64,000 bases of DNA from assembly GCA_030562195.1 (NCBI GenBank), contig CM060201.1, forward strand, positions 37,182,067 through 37,246,066. Direction: 5' to 3'. Positions within the stretch are counted from its first letter, which is position 1; each line of letters opens with the position of its first letter. This DNA comes from Nipponacmea schrenckii. Taxonomy: Eukaryota > Mollusca > Gastropoda > Lottiidae. The translations under genes and the position numbers were made by a program. This document shows, piece by piece, positions 1 through 13,525 of this stretch. The notes under the pieces are model-generated. The model saw only the letters and a list, made by a program, of their open reading frames with translations, searched no databases and was not told the DNA's origin.

Positions 1-858
1 ATAGAAATACCACTGTTAAAATAGTGTTCAATACATCAATTGTAGAGTGATATAGAAATACCACTGTAAAATAGTGTTCAAAACATCAATTGTAGAGCTA
101 TATAGAAATACCACTGTTTTAAAAAATGTTTAATACATCATTTTTAGAGGATATAGAAATACCACTGTTTTAAAAAAGGTTCAATACATCAATTGTAGAG
201 CGATATAGAAATACCACTGTAAAAGAGTGTTCAATACATCATTTGTAGAGCGATATAGAAATACCACTGTAAAAGAGTGTTCAATACATCAATTTTTAGA
301 GGATATAGAAATAACCACTGTAAAATAGAGTTCAATACATCATTTGTAGAGCGATATAGAAATACCACTGTAAAAGAGTGTTCAATACATCATTTGTAGA
401 GAGATATAGAAATACCACTGTTAAAATAGTACTCAATATATCAATTGTAGAGTTAAATAGAAATACCACTGTTATAATAGTACTCAATACATCAATTGTA
501 GAGCGATATAGAAATACCACTGTTAAAATAGTACTCAATATATCAATTGTAGAGTTAAATAGAAATACCACTGTAAAATAGTGTTCAATCCATCAATTGT
601 AGAGTTAAATAGAAATACCACTGTAAAATAGTGCTCAATATATCAATTGTAGAGTGATATAGAAATACCACTGTAAAAGAGTGTTCAATTTATCATTTGT
701 AGAGATATATAGAAATACCACTGTAAAAGAGTGTTCAATACATCATTTGTAGAGATATATAGAAATATCACTGTTATAATAGTACTCAATATATCAATTG
801 TAGATTGATACAGAAATACCACTGTTATTATAGTGTTCAATGCATCAATATTGTAGAG
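1..858. repeat. Minisatellite, about 51-bp unit, roughly 17 copies
   Basis: Tandem copies of a unit starting ATAGAAATACCACTGT and ending near CAATTGTAGAG run from the left edge to about 858, so the array may continue outside. Spacing varies from about 50 to 53 bp. The short reading frames on both strands come from the repetition and show no protein family. A poly-C tract lies just after the array at about 871-885. Confidence 0.93.
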
Positions 859-3345
859 TGAGTGCACGACCTCCCCCCCCCCCCCAACCACCACTCTTAC
901 CCTTACAAATACTGTTTTGTGATTTTCTCTACAAAACCTTGTGGTGTGATATGGTGTTAATTTACTCTATCATAGCTTCATATAACGGTGAAATATAAAA
1001 TGCACGACTGACTGTATGAGTACAATATGAAATATGATCCATCAGTGCGATATACTGAACTATTTCTTAATATAGAACAATAGAAATATACCGGAAATAT
1101 TTTTAACCTGTACTTCAACATTCACTTCAATGCACTGAATTGCAAGTCGATTTAAAGGTGTGTTTATTGTTATTAAATATAGAATCGGGTCGTTATGACA
1201 AAAGTATGTTTTGAAATGACAGCTCCGAATTCTTTCTTCTCTGATTTTGAGACAAATCATGTAGCATCAATCGAATTGTTTTCAGACAAATATTTGAGAA
1301 AAGCTGCCTACAACTGCACAGTCAAACGTGTAATCTTTAATTGTTATTTTAAAAAGAAACAAACGTTATAAAATCAAACTAAAAGTCTCTGTTTTAAATG
1401 TTATAAAGCCTTCACTCCTATAGAGGCACTGGTCTGGGTCACTAATAAACACCAGGTATTTGATACGAGATGCATTGCAAATAATTAAAAAAAATACATA
1501 ATTTCCAATTCCATTGTTTAAGCAAATTTGTGGAAGGAAATCGGTATTTTACTTTAGGGTATTTATGGAAGGGGATCAATCATAGCTGAAGAGGAATTGT
1601 AGAAGGGATCGGTCATTGTTTTAGGGGATTTATGGAAGGGGATCGGTTATAGGTTAAGGGGAAGTGTAGAAGGGGGTCGGTTTTTGTTTTAGGGTATTTA
1701 TGGAAGGGGATCGGTCATTGTTTTGGGGGGTTGTTGGAATGGGATCTGCAATTGCATCAAGTTGATGGAACTGGGTTAGTGTGGTAGATTACCTTTAATC
1801 TCAAGGACACGATACTACTAATAGAAACAATGGTTATATATATTATTACTATTATTATAGATCGTAATACTAGACTAGGGGTCATATTACCATGAATACA
1901 GGTTAATATATCTATAATTACTGTCTTAATAACACAATATAATATACTATAATATACTATACTTGATGATATACCACAGTCATAATCTCAATCAATTAAA
2001 CTTCTTGCTTGGACACATACAATGATCTTAGTGTCCTCTTACCAGCTTCCTTTATAGAGGGATGTTAGTGACCAATATCTTCAGTCTTTTTCTTTCAAAT
2101 GCTTTTAGTAAATTATAAGTGTGACTACGAATATGCTATTTGGATTCACTTTAGGCTTACTACTGGGATTTGTGCTTGTTCCGTAAATGTACTATATTAG
2201 GCGTATCCTGGTTTAATAGTGAGAATCGGATTATAAGTGTACGTGTTGAATACTTGGATTATGGAACATTTTTTCAGTAAACGGTGACACTGTATAGAAC
2301 ATTTTTCAGTGAACGGTGACTCTGTATGACTATGGTTACAAAAAAGAAAACATTATATATTTTGCGGCTGATTTTATGAAACCAGTTTTTTATATAAAGA
2401 CAACCAGCTGACAATATAAGGGAATAGTTGGTTAATATTATAAATAACAGTCACCAGATGCTCGTTAACAATCTAATTATATATATAATTTAAAGTTGAT
2501 TTTATGAAATTCATTAGACTGTAAATTCGGTTATAAAGCTGATAATATAGTTGATATCCTTATAAAATATAGTTGTTTAGTATACTTGGATAATCAGTCA
2601 CAAGTTTCCATGCTGCTTTTATGTTTATCAACAAAGTAATACAAACATTTATTTTGGCTCTGCCTCTTGTTTTATTATATTGCATCACTATAAGAATTCC
2701 GGTATATGTTTTTAATAAGCGGACAGTATACTGGGATAACCTTATAGTTTTGTCTCCAGATACCACTTTGTGTCTGAGATTGTCAACAAATGAAGTCAAT
2801 GAATATATCTGATTCTGTGATTTCTGGAATTAATGACGACTAGCGGAATAGAGGAATAGAGGTAGACTTGAATCCAAATTATTATATATTTTATAAAACC
2901 AAGTATTAACGAACCCAACCACTCAAAGAAACTAAAAATCCAAAATAACAGTTTGAGGGTAAGACTAATGTCAGAGACTAGTGGAAGGGTGATAGACTAG
3001 AATAATTAGTCAAATTGTTATACAATGTTATACAATGTTACAGACTGAATAATTCCTGGCTAGTTTTCCATGGTACATCATTGACTATTTATAAGAGAAT
3101 TTGTATCAGGTATTGTTATAATCTATGTGACGAGTAGAATATAGATAGAATCTTTGTGACAGTTTTATTACTAATATTCCAGTATTGGTTCACGGTTCAG
3201 TGATTCACGTACTAGGTTGTTCGAAATGAGATATTATGATTGAAGTTATCTAGTTGGCTAAACGAATCATTGTAACTTCCTTGAGTGGCATTTAGTTGTA
3301 AATTATTTAGGAGTACCACTGCACATTGAGACGGCAATTATTATG
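859..3345. other. Non-genic AT-rich stretch with small degenerate repeats
   Basis: I see no supported gene. At about 1545-1745 a motif like GGAAGGGGATCGGT recurs about five times at roughly 45-bp spacing, a decayed minisatellite. At about 2265-2330 a 34-bp segment containing CAGTGAACGGTGAC-like sequence is present twice. The frames at 2560-2812 overlap on opposite strands and resemble no family. Confidence 0.6.
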
Positions 3346-4453
3346 GATACAGAGAACGTTACGTGTATGAGTAATGAAACGTTACCTGCATGTGTAATGA
3401 AACGCTACCTGTATGTGCAATCTAACGTTATCTGTATGTGTAATGAAACGTAACCTGTATGTGTAATGAAACGCTACCTGTATGTGTAATGAAACATTAC
3501 CTGTATGCGTATTGAAATGTTACCTGTATGTGTAATGAATGTTACCTGTATGTGTAATGAAACATTACCTGTATGTGTAACGAAACATTACCTGTATGAG
3601 TAATGAAACGTTACCTGTATGTGTAATGTAATGTTACCTGTATGTGTAATGAATCGTTACCTGTATGTATAATGAATCGTTACCTGTATGTGTAATGAAA
3701 CGTTACCTGTATGTGTAATGAAATTTTACCTGTATGTGTAATTTAACGTTAACTGTATGTGTAATGAAACGTTACCTGTATGTGTAATGAAACGTTAACT
3801 GTATGAGTAATGAAACGTTACGTGTATGAGTAATGAAACATTACCTGTATGCGTATTGAAATGTTACCTGTATGTGTAATGAATGTTACCTGTATGTGTA
3901 ATGAAACATTACCTGTATGTGTAATGAAACGTTACCTGTATGTGTAATGAAACGTTACCTGTATGTATAATGAAACGTTATCTGTATGTTTAATGAAACG
4001 TTACCTGTATGTGTAATGTAATGTTACCTGTATGTGTAATGAAACGTTACCTGTATGTGTAATGAAACGTTACCTGTATGTGTAATGAATCGTTACCTGT
4101 ATGAGTAATGAAACGTTACCTGTATGAATAATGAAACCTTACCTGTATGTGTAATGAAACGTTACCTGTATGTGTAATGAAACGTTACCTGTATGTGTAA
4201 TTTAACGTTAACTGTATGTGTAATGAAACGTTACCTGTATGTGTAATGAAACGTTAACTGTATGAGTAATGAAACGTTACCTGTATGTGTAATGAAACTT
4301 TACCTGTACTTGTAATGAAACTTACCTGTATGTGTCATGAAACGTTACCTGTATGTGTCATGAAACGTTACCTGTATGTGTAATGAAACGTTACCTGTAT
4401 GAGTAATGAAACGTTACCTGTATGTGTAATTTAACGTTACCTGTATGTGTAAT
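3346..4453. repeat. Minisatellite, 23-bp unit, about 47 copies
   Basis: The unit is close to TAATGAAACGTTACCTGTAT followed by GTG. Variants with CTGTATGAG occur at several places. Each unit contains the palindrome AACGTT preceded by GAA, giving the GAAACGTT motif shared with other arrays in this window. Copies differ by single substitutions and occasional indels. Confidence 0.95.
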
Positions 4454-5689
4454 GCTTTATTTTTTAATTATTGACAAAGGAAATATTTATTCAACTGTTG
4501 CCTAATTGTTGTTCAGAACGTGGTAATATTTTAATTGTAAATAATTCAAGTAGCTGATAAACCACTTTTAAATCTCATCTTCTCAGTCTCTCGTCATGTC
4601 GGTACGTGTGTTTGATTTACATTGTACAGAATAAAGACTTTCTGACAAAGTAAGGGACCTCGCAGACCAGGGGTGATCAATCAAGGCCAAGAATATTATA
4701 GAGTACAGAAACTGCCTTGTAAGCGAATTATTACGAATTATTAGTTTCTGCCGAGAACAATAATTACATGTAAAGGTTGATTTTATGAAACAATCACGAC
4801 CATGTCGATGTAGACTCCAAGTCTAAATCTACTAGTTTTATATAAAACGTAAAAGGTAGTATATTTATATTAGGACATATGTATACCATCTGTATTTAGA
4901 CTTGTTAGAGAGAAATGTCCAAACACTGTAGATAAGTTGTTATGGTACTAAACATGCTACGAGTTACCATAGTTTTATACCTGAACATACTGGATTGGGA
5001 ATTTCTTTATTTTGGAGCCCATTTCACAGAATAATCAACAATCGAATCGTATTTCTTCATCTACTATAATCTGTGCTGATGTGGTTAATTGTTTGGAAGT
5101 AATTGAGTCTGTTTTCAGTGTAAAATGCAGGTGTCAGTTCAACCATTCAGATGAAAAGAAATTCAAAGGAAGAATTTTGTTAAAACACTAAAAATAGTTA
5201 AAAGAAGTTTAATGAAAACATAATAGGATGTTCGTGTACTTTTAATGCACCGAGTGAATTGGAAGCATAAAAACATTGGAATGACCTCGCTTTGAATACG
5301 TAAAAGAAACCGGATATGACGTATGGGAACTGTTTACTATCGGGCTATAAATAATAAACCTGTACCCCGGATAATAAACTAAGCTCAAGAATGTGAATTA
5401 AAGTTTTCATTGATAAATCAGGGAAGATTTTAGAAAATCTACAAATAGATAAGTAAAATTCTATAAAATATCAGGAAGGTTTCAGTTCTGTTGAAAGGTA
5501 AAAGCATTGGTGACATGATTTGATAATTTTCCAAAAGTTTCTGAAAAACGTTATTCACCAGTTTCTTTCAATATTACATACCCAGACAGTACTAGTTAGA
5601 TTCTAAATCCTAACAAAGCAAACATAAATAGTGTTTATGAAACTGAGTTATTTTGGATAAATAATTCAAGATTTTTTATTACTTTCAAC
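4454..5689. other. Non-genic stretch
   Basis: AT-rich sequence with stop codons in all frames. I see no exon with supported splice sites and no repeat array. Confidence 0.5.
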
Positions 5690-6800
5690 ATTTCAATGTG
5701 GTTCTCAGGAATATAATGATATTTCTGGAATATTTCTTCCTTTCAACGTTTCGATGTGGCTCTCACACTATTATTAGAAATATAATGATGCTTTTAGACT
5801 ATTATTACCTTCAACGTTTCAATGTGGTTCTCACACTGTCATCAGGAATATAATAATACTTCTAGAATATTTATTACTTTCAACGTTTCAATGTGGTTCT
5901 CACACTGTCATCAGGAATATAATGATACTTCTAGAATATTTATTATTTTCAACGTTTCAATGTGGTTCTCACACTGTCATCAGGAATATAATGATACTTC
6001 TAGAATATTTATTATTTCAAGTTTCAATGTGGTTCTCACACTGTCACAGGAATATAATAATACTTTAGAATATTATTACTTTCAATCGTTTCAATGTGGT
6101 TCTCACACTGTCATCAGGAATATAATAATACTTCTAGAATATTTATTACTTTCAATGTTTCAATGTGGTTCTACACTGTCACAGGAATATAATATACTTC
6201 TAGAATATTTATTATTTCAATGTTTCAATGTGGTTCTACACTGTCACCAGGAATATAATGATACTTCTAGAATATTTATTATTTTCAACGTTTCAATGTG
6301 GTTCTCACACTGTCACCAGGAATATAATAATACTTCTAGAATATTATTACTTCAATGTTTCAATGTGGTTCTCACACTGTCATCAGGAATATAATAATAC
6401 TTCTAGAATAGTTATTACTCTCAATGTTTCAATGTGGTTCTAACACTGTCACCAGGAATATAATAATACTTCTAGAATATTTATTACTTTTCAACGTTTC
6501 AATGTGGTTCTCACACTGTCATCAGGAATATAATAATACTTCTAGAATATTTATTACTTTCAATGTTTCAATGTGGTTCTCACACTGTCATCAGGAATAT
6601 AATAATACTTCTAGAATAGTTATTACTCTCAATGTTTCAATGTGGTTCTAACACTGTCACCAGGAATATAATAATACTTCTAGAATAGTTATTACTTTCA
6701 ATGTTTCAATGTGGTTCTCACACTGTCATCAGGAATATAATAATACTTCTAGAATATTTATTACTTTCAATGTTTCAATGTGGTTCTCACACTGTCATAA
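5690..6800. repeat. Minisatellite, about 68-bp unit, about 16 copies
   Basis: The unit reads TTTCAATGTGGTTCTCACAC then TGTCATCAGGAATATAATAA and a TCTAGAATATT tail. Units before about 5,820 are more degenerate, and several in 6,000-6,350 have small deletions. On the minus strand each unit carries CTGATGA, then a hairpin (CAGTGTG pairing with CACATTG around AGAAC), then AAACGTTG. The long plus-strand frames through the array are repeat artefacts. Confidence 0.94.
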
Positions 6801-8307
6801 TGAATATAATATTATTTATTGATAAGTTGTGATTCTAATAGGTTATTGAAGGATTATGTATGAATCGTTCGTACAACCAATAAAACTGAAAGCGACCTAT
6901 CCTTGGCTCAGTGGTATTTCACTGTTTACTGTTGATTAATTAGTAATGTTATAAAGAAGTATAGAGTGCAATTGATTGACTATTATCAACTTCCATTTAC
7001 TTAAATAGGTAATAAGACACAGTCGGCCATTCGTAACGTATTGTGTTGAATTGTGTTGATTTATCGGTTTGTTTTATAGACAGGGTTTGGTTAGATGAAC
7101 CCTATTGGAAGTGATAATATATTTCGTGGTGTGCATACATAAATAATCCCGAATTACTGGTAATAACAGACTACTTACATTAGAGTCTTGGAATATCGGT
7201 TCTTATAGAACAGAGGTTTTCTTAAACGCTAACAATCAAGTGAGAAAGTGATATCAGGTGTTTTACGGCGACACATATTACGAAAGCACCATCGAAGGAA
7301 TTAAAGTACTAACGTGGTTGAAGGATCTTTCTGAAAAGCTATTTTGATTGTTTATGTTGTTGGCCCAGGTGGGAGTAATCTTTGGACATACTTATACTCT
7401 CATACCAGGAATCGAGGACGACAACACTGCAGTTAACACGGAAAGGACCGTCACAGACAAAAAAGCATTACCGTGATTTGTATACTGTTTGAACTGTATA
7501 GAGAATTTGAACTATATATACCAATAGACGATACTACTGAATTAGTTATAAAAACAATTTACGAGCGTTTACTTGAAATACAGACAGCCTGTGCAATAAT
7601 AGTGGGTTAAAAACACGAATATTGAAATGAATAAAGGTAAGAAGATCTTACAATATCTTTTCAAAAAAATGTTTCTGAATTTTAACTTCCAGAAAATATT
7701 TTTTTTTCTTTTTCGCGACTGATAAAAAGTATTTATATCTATATTTATTTTATAATTATTAACTTGTGTTATATATCTATAACGATATAGTTTTGGCGTT
7801 CCAAAACATCTTTTAGATGTACCTTATTCTATTGTCTTGTAATATTCCCAGGAATCTAGGAAATCACAGCCGTTAGATTCCAGAACGGATCAGTTATAAA
7901 AGATTCGTGATGTTTGACGGTTCGTTTTATCGTGTATACCATACTAAAATAATTACGCAGTCCAAAACGTGGTCTATATCACGACTTTAATAGTCAGATT
8001 TAGGCTGTTATAAAACTTGCGGACCGCTGATAGTTATTATTAACCAATTCTAGTAATATTCCACAATATTGACATTTCTACTATCACTCCCTCCAATGAA
8101 CCAGTTATACAAACTGGTGTTTATATTTCGATACACTGTTCTTTGTGTGTTTGTGGCGTGATGTATTGCGTTTACACACCTATAATGCTTAAAAGACCAA
8201 CGTTTAATTCTCAAATATGACGATATCTTTGTGTTTCGTTATCGTATCCAGTAGTTCTAAGTTTTAAGAATAAACGGTTCCTTCGTGTCTCAAGTATGGC
8301 ATCTAAT
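6801..8307. other. Non-genic stretch; possible isolated first exon not supported
   Basis: No gene is supported. At 7,627 an ATG in ATGAATAAAG is followed directly by GTAAGAAG, which looks like a three-codon first exon and donor, but I found no downstream exon to join to it. Confidence 0.4.
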
Positions 8308-8420
8308 ATCGTCCTCGACAATATGGCTTGATGTTGATAAGGTAGAAGTCCCGTCTTCGTAAGCCCGAAAGGTGCAGGAGAGTAGGGCGTAAAACTCCAT
8401 TCATTTCATTTAATTCCATT
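8308..8420 (+). mobile_element. SINE 3' part
   Basis: The segment has GCCCGAAAGGTGCAGGAGAG, then GTAGGGCGTAAAACTCCATT, then CATTTCATTTAATTCC. The same tail recurs at about 24,634-24,705, 12,860-12,915 (diverged) and, inverted, at 32,300-32,375. That dispersal supports a SINE-type family. The minus-strand frame over it is part of the repeat. Confidence 0.65.
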
Positions 8421-8504
8421 TCAAGGTATAAGTAGGAAGGCTTTAGCGCCAATAAACGTATTAGACGCACGACAAGATTCAACATCATTCGGACTAAGTA
8501 ACGG

Positions 8505-8640
8505 TTTTACAGGGACTGTATTATTCTAGAGAAGATCGATGCTGGAAGTGAAGGAAAGAGGGTTAAAGCTTTCCTACTCTAATTAGCTAATTGATGTCGA
8601 GTTTGACCTTTAACCCTCTTAGTGCTGAATTCCTGTAAAC
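8505..8640. mobile_element. Small inverted-repeat element (MITE-like)
   Basis: The 13-base inverted repeat AAGAGGGTTAAAG lies at 8,556-8,568, with its exact complement at 8,608-8,620. Further out, TTTTACAGGGA near 8,506 faces TTCCTGTAAAC at about 8,630-8,640. Nested inverted repeats of this size suggest a short non-autonomous DNA transposon. I could not identify a target duplication. Confidence 0.45.
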
Positions 8641-8924
8641 GATCGTCGAAATTCTTTATATCTATCAGTTTTTAATCTGAGTCGGCGTATAAAAGTCTGA
8701 AGTTTTCGAATTACACATTTTCCATCATTTTTTGTCCATTTAGCTTTCTGGTATACATAGTTTGTGAATAAGTCCTAATATAATTACAGTTGGATTACAA
8801 TTTCTTCTCTAACTCGTTTTCTGTTATATGTTAGTCTACATCACAGGTACTTGTGGACAGGATAGTCTATAATAGGTGTCTATGAGTTCTCCGAATGACC
8901 AATAAAAAATATAAAAAATTATTA

Positions 8925-9210
8925 AAATAACTTGCGACGTTTCAACGAGGATACCCCCGTCTTTATTATTGCTTTACCCCCATAGAAATTTAGCAAGTTA
9001 TATAATAATATAAATAACTGTACATGCTTATATAGGTTATAATTACTTTATTAAAATAACTGGCGACGTTTCGATGAGGGTACTCCTGTCTTAATCAAGC
9101 AAATATATCCTTGAGTGGTATTTAGTAATCGGGGAATATATATCTGGGCACAATTATATGGATAACTGTAATAAATAACTTGCGACGTTTCGACAAGGAT
9201 ACCCCGCAAG
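8925..9210. repeat. Three dispersed copies of a GAAACGTCGC hairpin motif
   Basis: Related segments with CTTGCGACGTTTC followed by a GAGGATACCCCCGTCTT-like stretch occur at about 8,930, 9,057 and 9,176. On the minus strand the first forms a hairpin (ACGGGG with CCTCGT) followed by TGAAACGTCGC. They look like ends of short non-autonomous elements. Confidence 0.55.
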
Positions 9211-11567
9211 TAATTGTTATAAAAGTAATTGTGTTCAGATATATATTCTGCGAGTACCTATAGCACTAAAAGAAGTAAATAAATGTATTACAAGTTTGAA
9301 CCACCAAAGTGAAACATGGTAAGACGAAGCTACACGTAAATGACCGCTAATTTTTCAAGCAAACAAACCATATAATTGGTGTTAAAAAGTTTCTTAAAAT
9401 ATGTAAAGTAAAATGTCAAACGGTATCGTTTGATGTCAGTCAGTCAATACGATGGTGATATTTTAACTGACGACTCAGTCTCGTAGACTATTCATTTTCT
9501 TAGATAGATATTACATAGATCTTGTAAACAAACTATCACCATCTCGTTACATAGATAGTTTCACTATTCTCTTGGTTTGACGAGTGGAATTTTGTTTGGT
9601 TTTGGGTTAATGGTGCACCTGATTTTGTAAATATATAAAGTATATTATGATTGTTGGAATTGTTGCTAATTGCATATAGTATATAAGGATTAATTTTTTA
9701 ATTGATAATGGAGTAACACAGGGGGTAAGTGATATATTTGATATCTAACAATATTTTTGTCGCACCCCTCAGACCTATGACAATCTGTCGGAACTAAGAT
9801 TTAAATAATCCCCTGCATATTTATACTGTAGATAATAAGCTCTATTTATGAGGCCGTTGATTTCCTATAAAATTAAAAAAAAATTATAACTTAGTTATGC
9901 ATACTTCAATAATATTGAACTCTATAAAAACCAATCGTCAAAAATATTAGATACATTGTATTCGGTAGATGTTCGGGGGTTGTTTTCTACAAGTACAGGA
10001 CAAAAGATCGTCCCATGTCATTGATTTAATCCTATTCAATTGTAATATAATGATATTGTAATAACTCATTGATTTATGGATTGTTTCCAACAAATAGTTT
10101 ATTGATATTCCATTTAATAATCTAGTATGGCTAATAGAGGGGTTAATCATATATCAGGGTAACAGGTGCCCGTTGGTGTAACATATTGTACGTGATTTAT
10201 TATAGTAACATCCTGGTACTTGTATTACAAACTCTCCGTCTGTTCTACATATAAAATTAGTGAAATGAACCGATATATCCATATCCTAAATTTTCCACCA
10301 AGTTATTTGTCTATTGAAGACATGCACTGCATATTCTTTGTTCCGGGTATTTATTGGCATAGAACTTTGTATTTTCTACCCCCCTTTCTTATGTCACAGA
10401 TGCTGGTCTGAGGAACTAACAGAGAGCGTTGTGTAGTCTAACTATGTAACCTTCGTACGATTAAGACACCGAAACGTTTGGAAATCAACATAGACAAACC
10501 TTATGACACTATCCTCACAATCTTTCCCTCATCGCGCAATGCATGCTGTCGTCTGTAAAAAGACATAAAACGCCTTCATATCACATCCGTTATCAATCTG
10601 CTGAACATTTTGTTAAATCTGTATCTTATTTATCTTTCTTACAATAATCACGTGACTGTTACTCGAGTTAATATAAATGGACTTAGTCCGCTAATTCATT
10701 TGCCATCTATTTCCATGTTAAATCACAAAATTCAACCGTCTAGACCTTTTTCCAGAAATCTCGTTGAAAACTTTCTTATATGCCACATGAAAGCCAGGTC
10801 AATACTTGGTTTCTGTACAAAAATCCAATATAGCATGACCATGAAAATTTTGAACTAAAGAAAATGAAAGTAAACCACTACATTTTATCAACATCCGCTT
10901 GACTGTCACTGCACACAAAACCACTATTTTTAGAAATAACCTTCCGCCAATTAAATTTCTCATTATCTCAGAAATTCTGAAAGAAAATGCAATTTCAGAC
11001 ATCAAATTTCAAATCTAGACCAAAAATTAGTCCAAAATGGGCATGCAAACACCCCCAAAGGAAGGGAGAAAGAGGATTTCTAAAAATAGAACAGACTCAA
11101 TTCGTATACAATCATTAGCATAAAATGTTTTAGTGGTCCGAGTATAAATGATATTAAGAAGTGAAAGTAAAGTATATACCTGTGACGAAATAAATGAATC
11201 GATATGATTTATGATTGATTATTGATAGGTTCAGATCGAGAATAGGAGAATAAAACTAGTTTGATTGTAAATAAAATAGAAAGTAATGATTAAACAATAA
11301 GATTTAATCTGTATAGTCTATTGTTATGGTAATTTACTCTTCTCTTTCCATTACTATATTACACCCGTTACTGAAACAGTTTATAGTTTGTCTATCTCTG
11401 TAGTCATATTAACTCTATATTATATGTCCTTGTTAATTTCGGACCGAGTACGGCTTAGGACTAACGTAATAATGCTGCGTGGGTGTAGGTTTTGAAGGAG
11501 GTGTGAGTGTGTGAGGGAGGGTGGGTGTGTGTGGGGATGGGGTTGGTAGGAGTTTGTTGGAAATTTG
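9211..11567. other. Non-genic stretch
   Basis: Several short frames exist (10,220-10,411 +, 10,610-10,858 +, 10,799-11,005 -) but overlap on opposite strands and lack recognisable domains or convincing splice junctions. A G/T-rich patch lies at about 11,480-11,555 just before the next array. Confidence 0.5.
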
Positions 11568-12145
11568 TCAGTTTACTTAGATCAGTTTACTTAGATATAT
11601 TTACTTAAATCAATTTAGATCAGTTTACTCAGAACAGTTTAAATGGATCAGTTTACTTGGATCAATTTATTTGGATCAATTTATTTTGATCAATTTGAAT
11701 TGGACCAGTTTACTTTGATTAATTCACATGGATCAGTTTACTCAGATTATTTTACATGGTTCAGTTTACTTGAATCAATTTATTTGGATCAATTTACAGG
11801 GATCAGATTACTCGGATCAGTTTACTTGGATCAGTTTACTTGAATAAATAAACCTAGATTAGTTTACTTGGATCAATTTACTTGAATCGGTTTACTTGAT
11901 TAGTTTACTTGGTAAAGTTTACTTGGATCAGTTTACTTGAATCAGTTTACTTGGAAAAGTAAATTCAGATTAGTTTACTCGGATCAGTTTACGTGGATCG
12001 ATTTACTTGAATCAGTTTACTTGAATAATGATACACAGATTAGTTTACTAAGATCAGTTTACTTGGATCAGTTTACTTGAATAATGATACTCAGATTAGT
12101 TTACTCGGATCAGTTTACTAGGGACAGTTTACCTGGATCAACTTT
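11568..12145. repeat. Minisatellite, about 15-bp unit
   Basis: Tandem variants of GATCAGTTTACTTG run for about 580 bp, roughly 37 imperfect copies. Divergence is higher than in the other arrays, suggesting an older one. The plus-strand frame at 11,643-11,843 comes from the 15-bp phase. Confidence 0.92.
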
Positions 12146-12666
12146 CATTGTAATTACAAGGATCTCTATGGAATGATACAAACCTGAAATTCTGCTCAAA
12201 TTAATATTTATATCTTGTTAGATTCCTCTAGAATGGTCAATATTGTAACGTCCGATCTATTTATGACAATGAGCTTGTCATGATACAAATAAACCATCGC
12301 AACATGTGACAATTAAAAAGTTTGTGAACAACGGTGCTAGTTAATGAGCGTGAACGACGCTTTATAACTAATGATACATATTAATAGAATATTTCATTTT
12401 CAGTCCGAATACAAATTAAAATTCGATAGTCAACCTTTCAAATGTGTAATAAGAATATTGAACCGGTTTAGGTCCACAGCCGTTCGGTAATGTATTGAAA
12501 TTATTCCTAATTGTTCATTTATTTTAATATACCAGCAGTTTTCTTCATGTGTTTATTTTCTTCATGTTTATATCTGGAATTAGACTGGAGTAAATGTTTC
12601 AGTATGTATTGGAGAGGTTATGGGTCAGTTATCGTTATATTTCATTTATATTTTATTATCTTTCTT

Positions 12667-12925
12667 AATAACTGTAAGGAGCCGCGGTGGAGTTTTACGC
12701 TTGTCTACTAACATGAAGGTTCAATTCCGGCTAACTTTTCGGGGTTTTCAGCCCCGTTTCCACGTGTCAGTAATGCGGGATGAAGGGACTGACATAAAAA
12801 ACATCGACAGTTGAAAATCGCATAAGCCTCTGTTCTGGTATAATTTCCCTTACTACCCACTGCATGGCGTTGCTCGTCTTCGTTAGCTCCTAAGGTGGAA
12901 AGGAGTATGACGTAAAACCCCAATA
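12667..12925 (+). mobile_element. SINE-like retroelement, near full length
   Basis: A possible tRNA-like head contains GGTTCAATTCC at about 12,718, close to an RNA polymerase III B box. Then come GTCAGTAATGCGGGATGAAG and GGACTGACAT, and finally a tail with GTTGCTCGTCTTCGTTAGCT. The middle matches the copy at 20,500-20,690, and the tail matches those at 8.3 kb and 24.6 kb. The A box is not clear to me. Both strands have short shadow frames here. Confidence 0.65.
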
Positions 12926-13294
12926 TTACTGACTTGAAGTGATATCTTCTGTTATTAATACCATTCTAATTTATATTAAACCTTTATAATGCCCGATGGC
13001 CAATGACTGTACGTGACATCTAACATTGTTGAGGAAAGTCCGAGTTTAATGACATCCCATGAGTCAGTGACATTCTTTTAATTGGTATTTTCAATATCAT
13101 ATTAAGGACGACTATAATGATAATGCCGTCCTCTATTCCACATGTATTGTAAAATTACCAATTTCTTGTTATTTTGTCGTAGAGGTATCACGTTTTGTTA
13201 TATTTTGGTATTCCATTTTGACAGTGCCCAGTGGTATTCTATTTCTCTTGTGGCCTTCTATTTTGTCAGCGACGTTCTAGTAGCCAGAGCCTTC

Positions 13295-13525
13295 CCTTTC
13301 GCCAGAGGCATTCTATTTACAAGAGGCATTCTATTTACAAGAGGCATTCTATTTACAAGAGGCATTCTATTTACAAGAGGCATTCTATTTACAAGAGGCA
13401 TTCTATTTTACAAGAGGCATTCTATTTTGGCCCACATAGAGGCATTCTAAATAACACATCTTTTTGAGGCCCATTTTTTAATACCATTCTATTTTCCCAA
13501 AGGCATTCTATTTTGCCTGAGGTTC
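13295..13525. repeat. Minisatellite, 18-bp unit
   Basis: About seven copies of ACAAGAGGCATTCTATTT lie between 13,301 and 13,450. Degenerate GGCATTCTATTTT copies flank it on both sides to about 13,515. The unit length is a multiple of three, so two overlapping plus-strand frames stay open; neither is a gene. Confidence 0.9.

Noticed and set aside
3346..4453. CRISPR-like regular array
   Set aside because: The repeats are directly contiguous without unique spacers, and the DNA is eukaryotic.
5822..6651. Plus-strand frames of up to 190 residues in the 68-bp array
   Set aside because: The frames switch with each indel and contain only repeat translation.
5690..6800. Functional hammerhead ribozymes in the 68-bp array
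   Set aside because: CTGATGA and a good stem II are present, but pairing stem II consumes the G needed before AAA, and helices I and III are not evident. I keep only the motif resemblance.
7627..7640. Possible three-codon first exon (ATGAATAAAG then GTAAGA)
   Set aside because: No in-frame downstream exon could be found within reach, so the match may be chance.
12708..12923. Minus-strand 71-residue frame
   Set aside because: It lies within the SINE-like copy, and an equivalent frame at 20,491-20,694 is likewise within a SINE copy.
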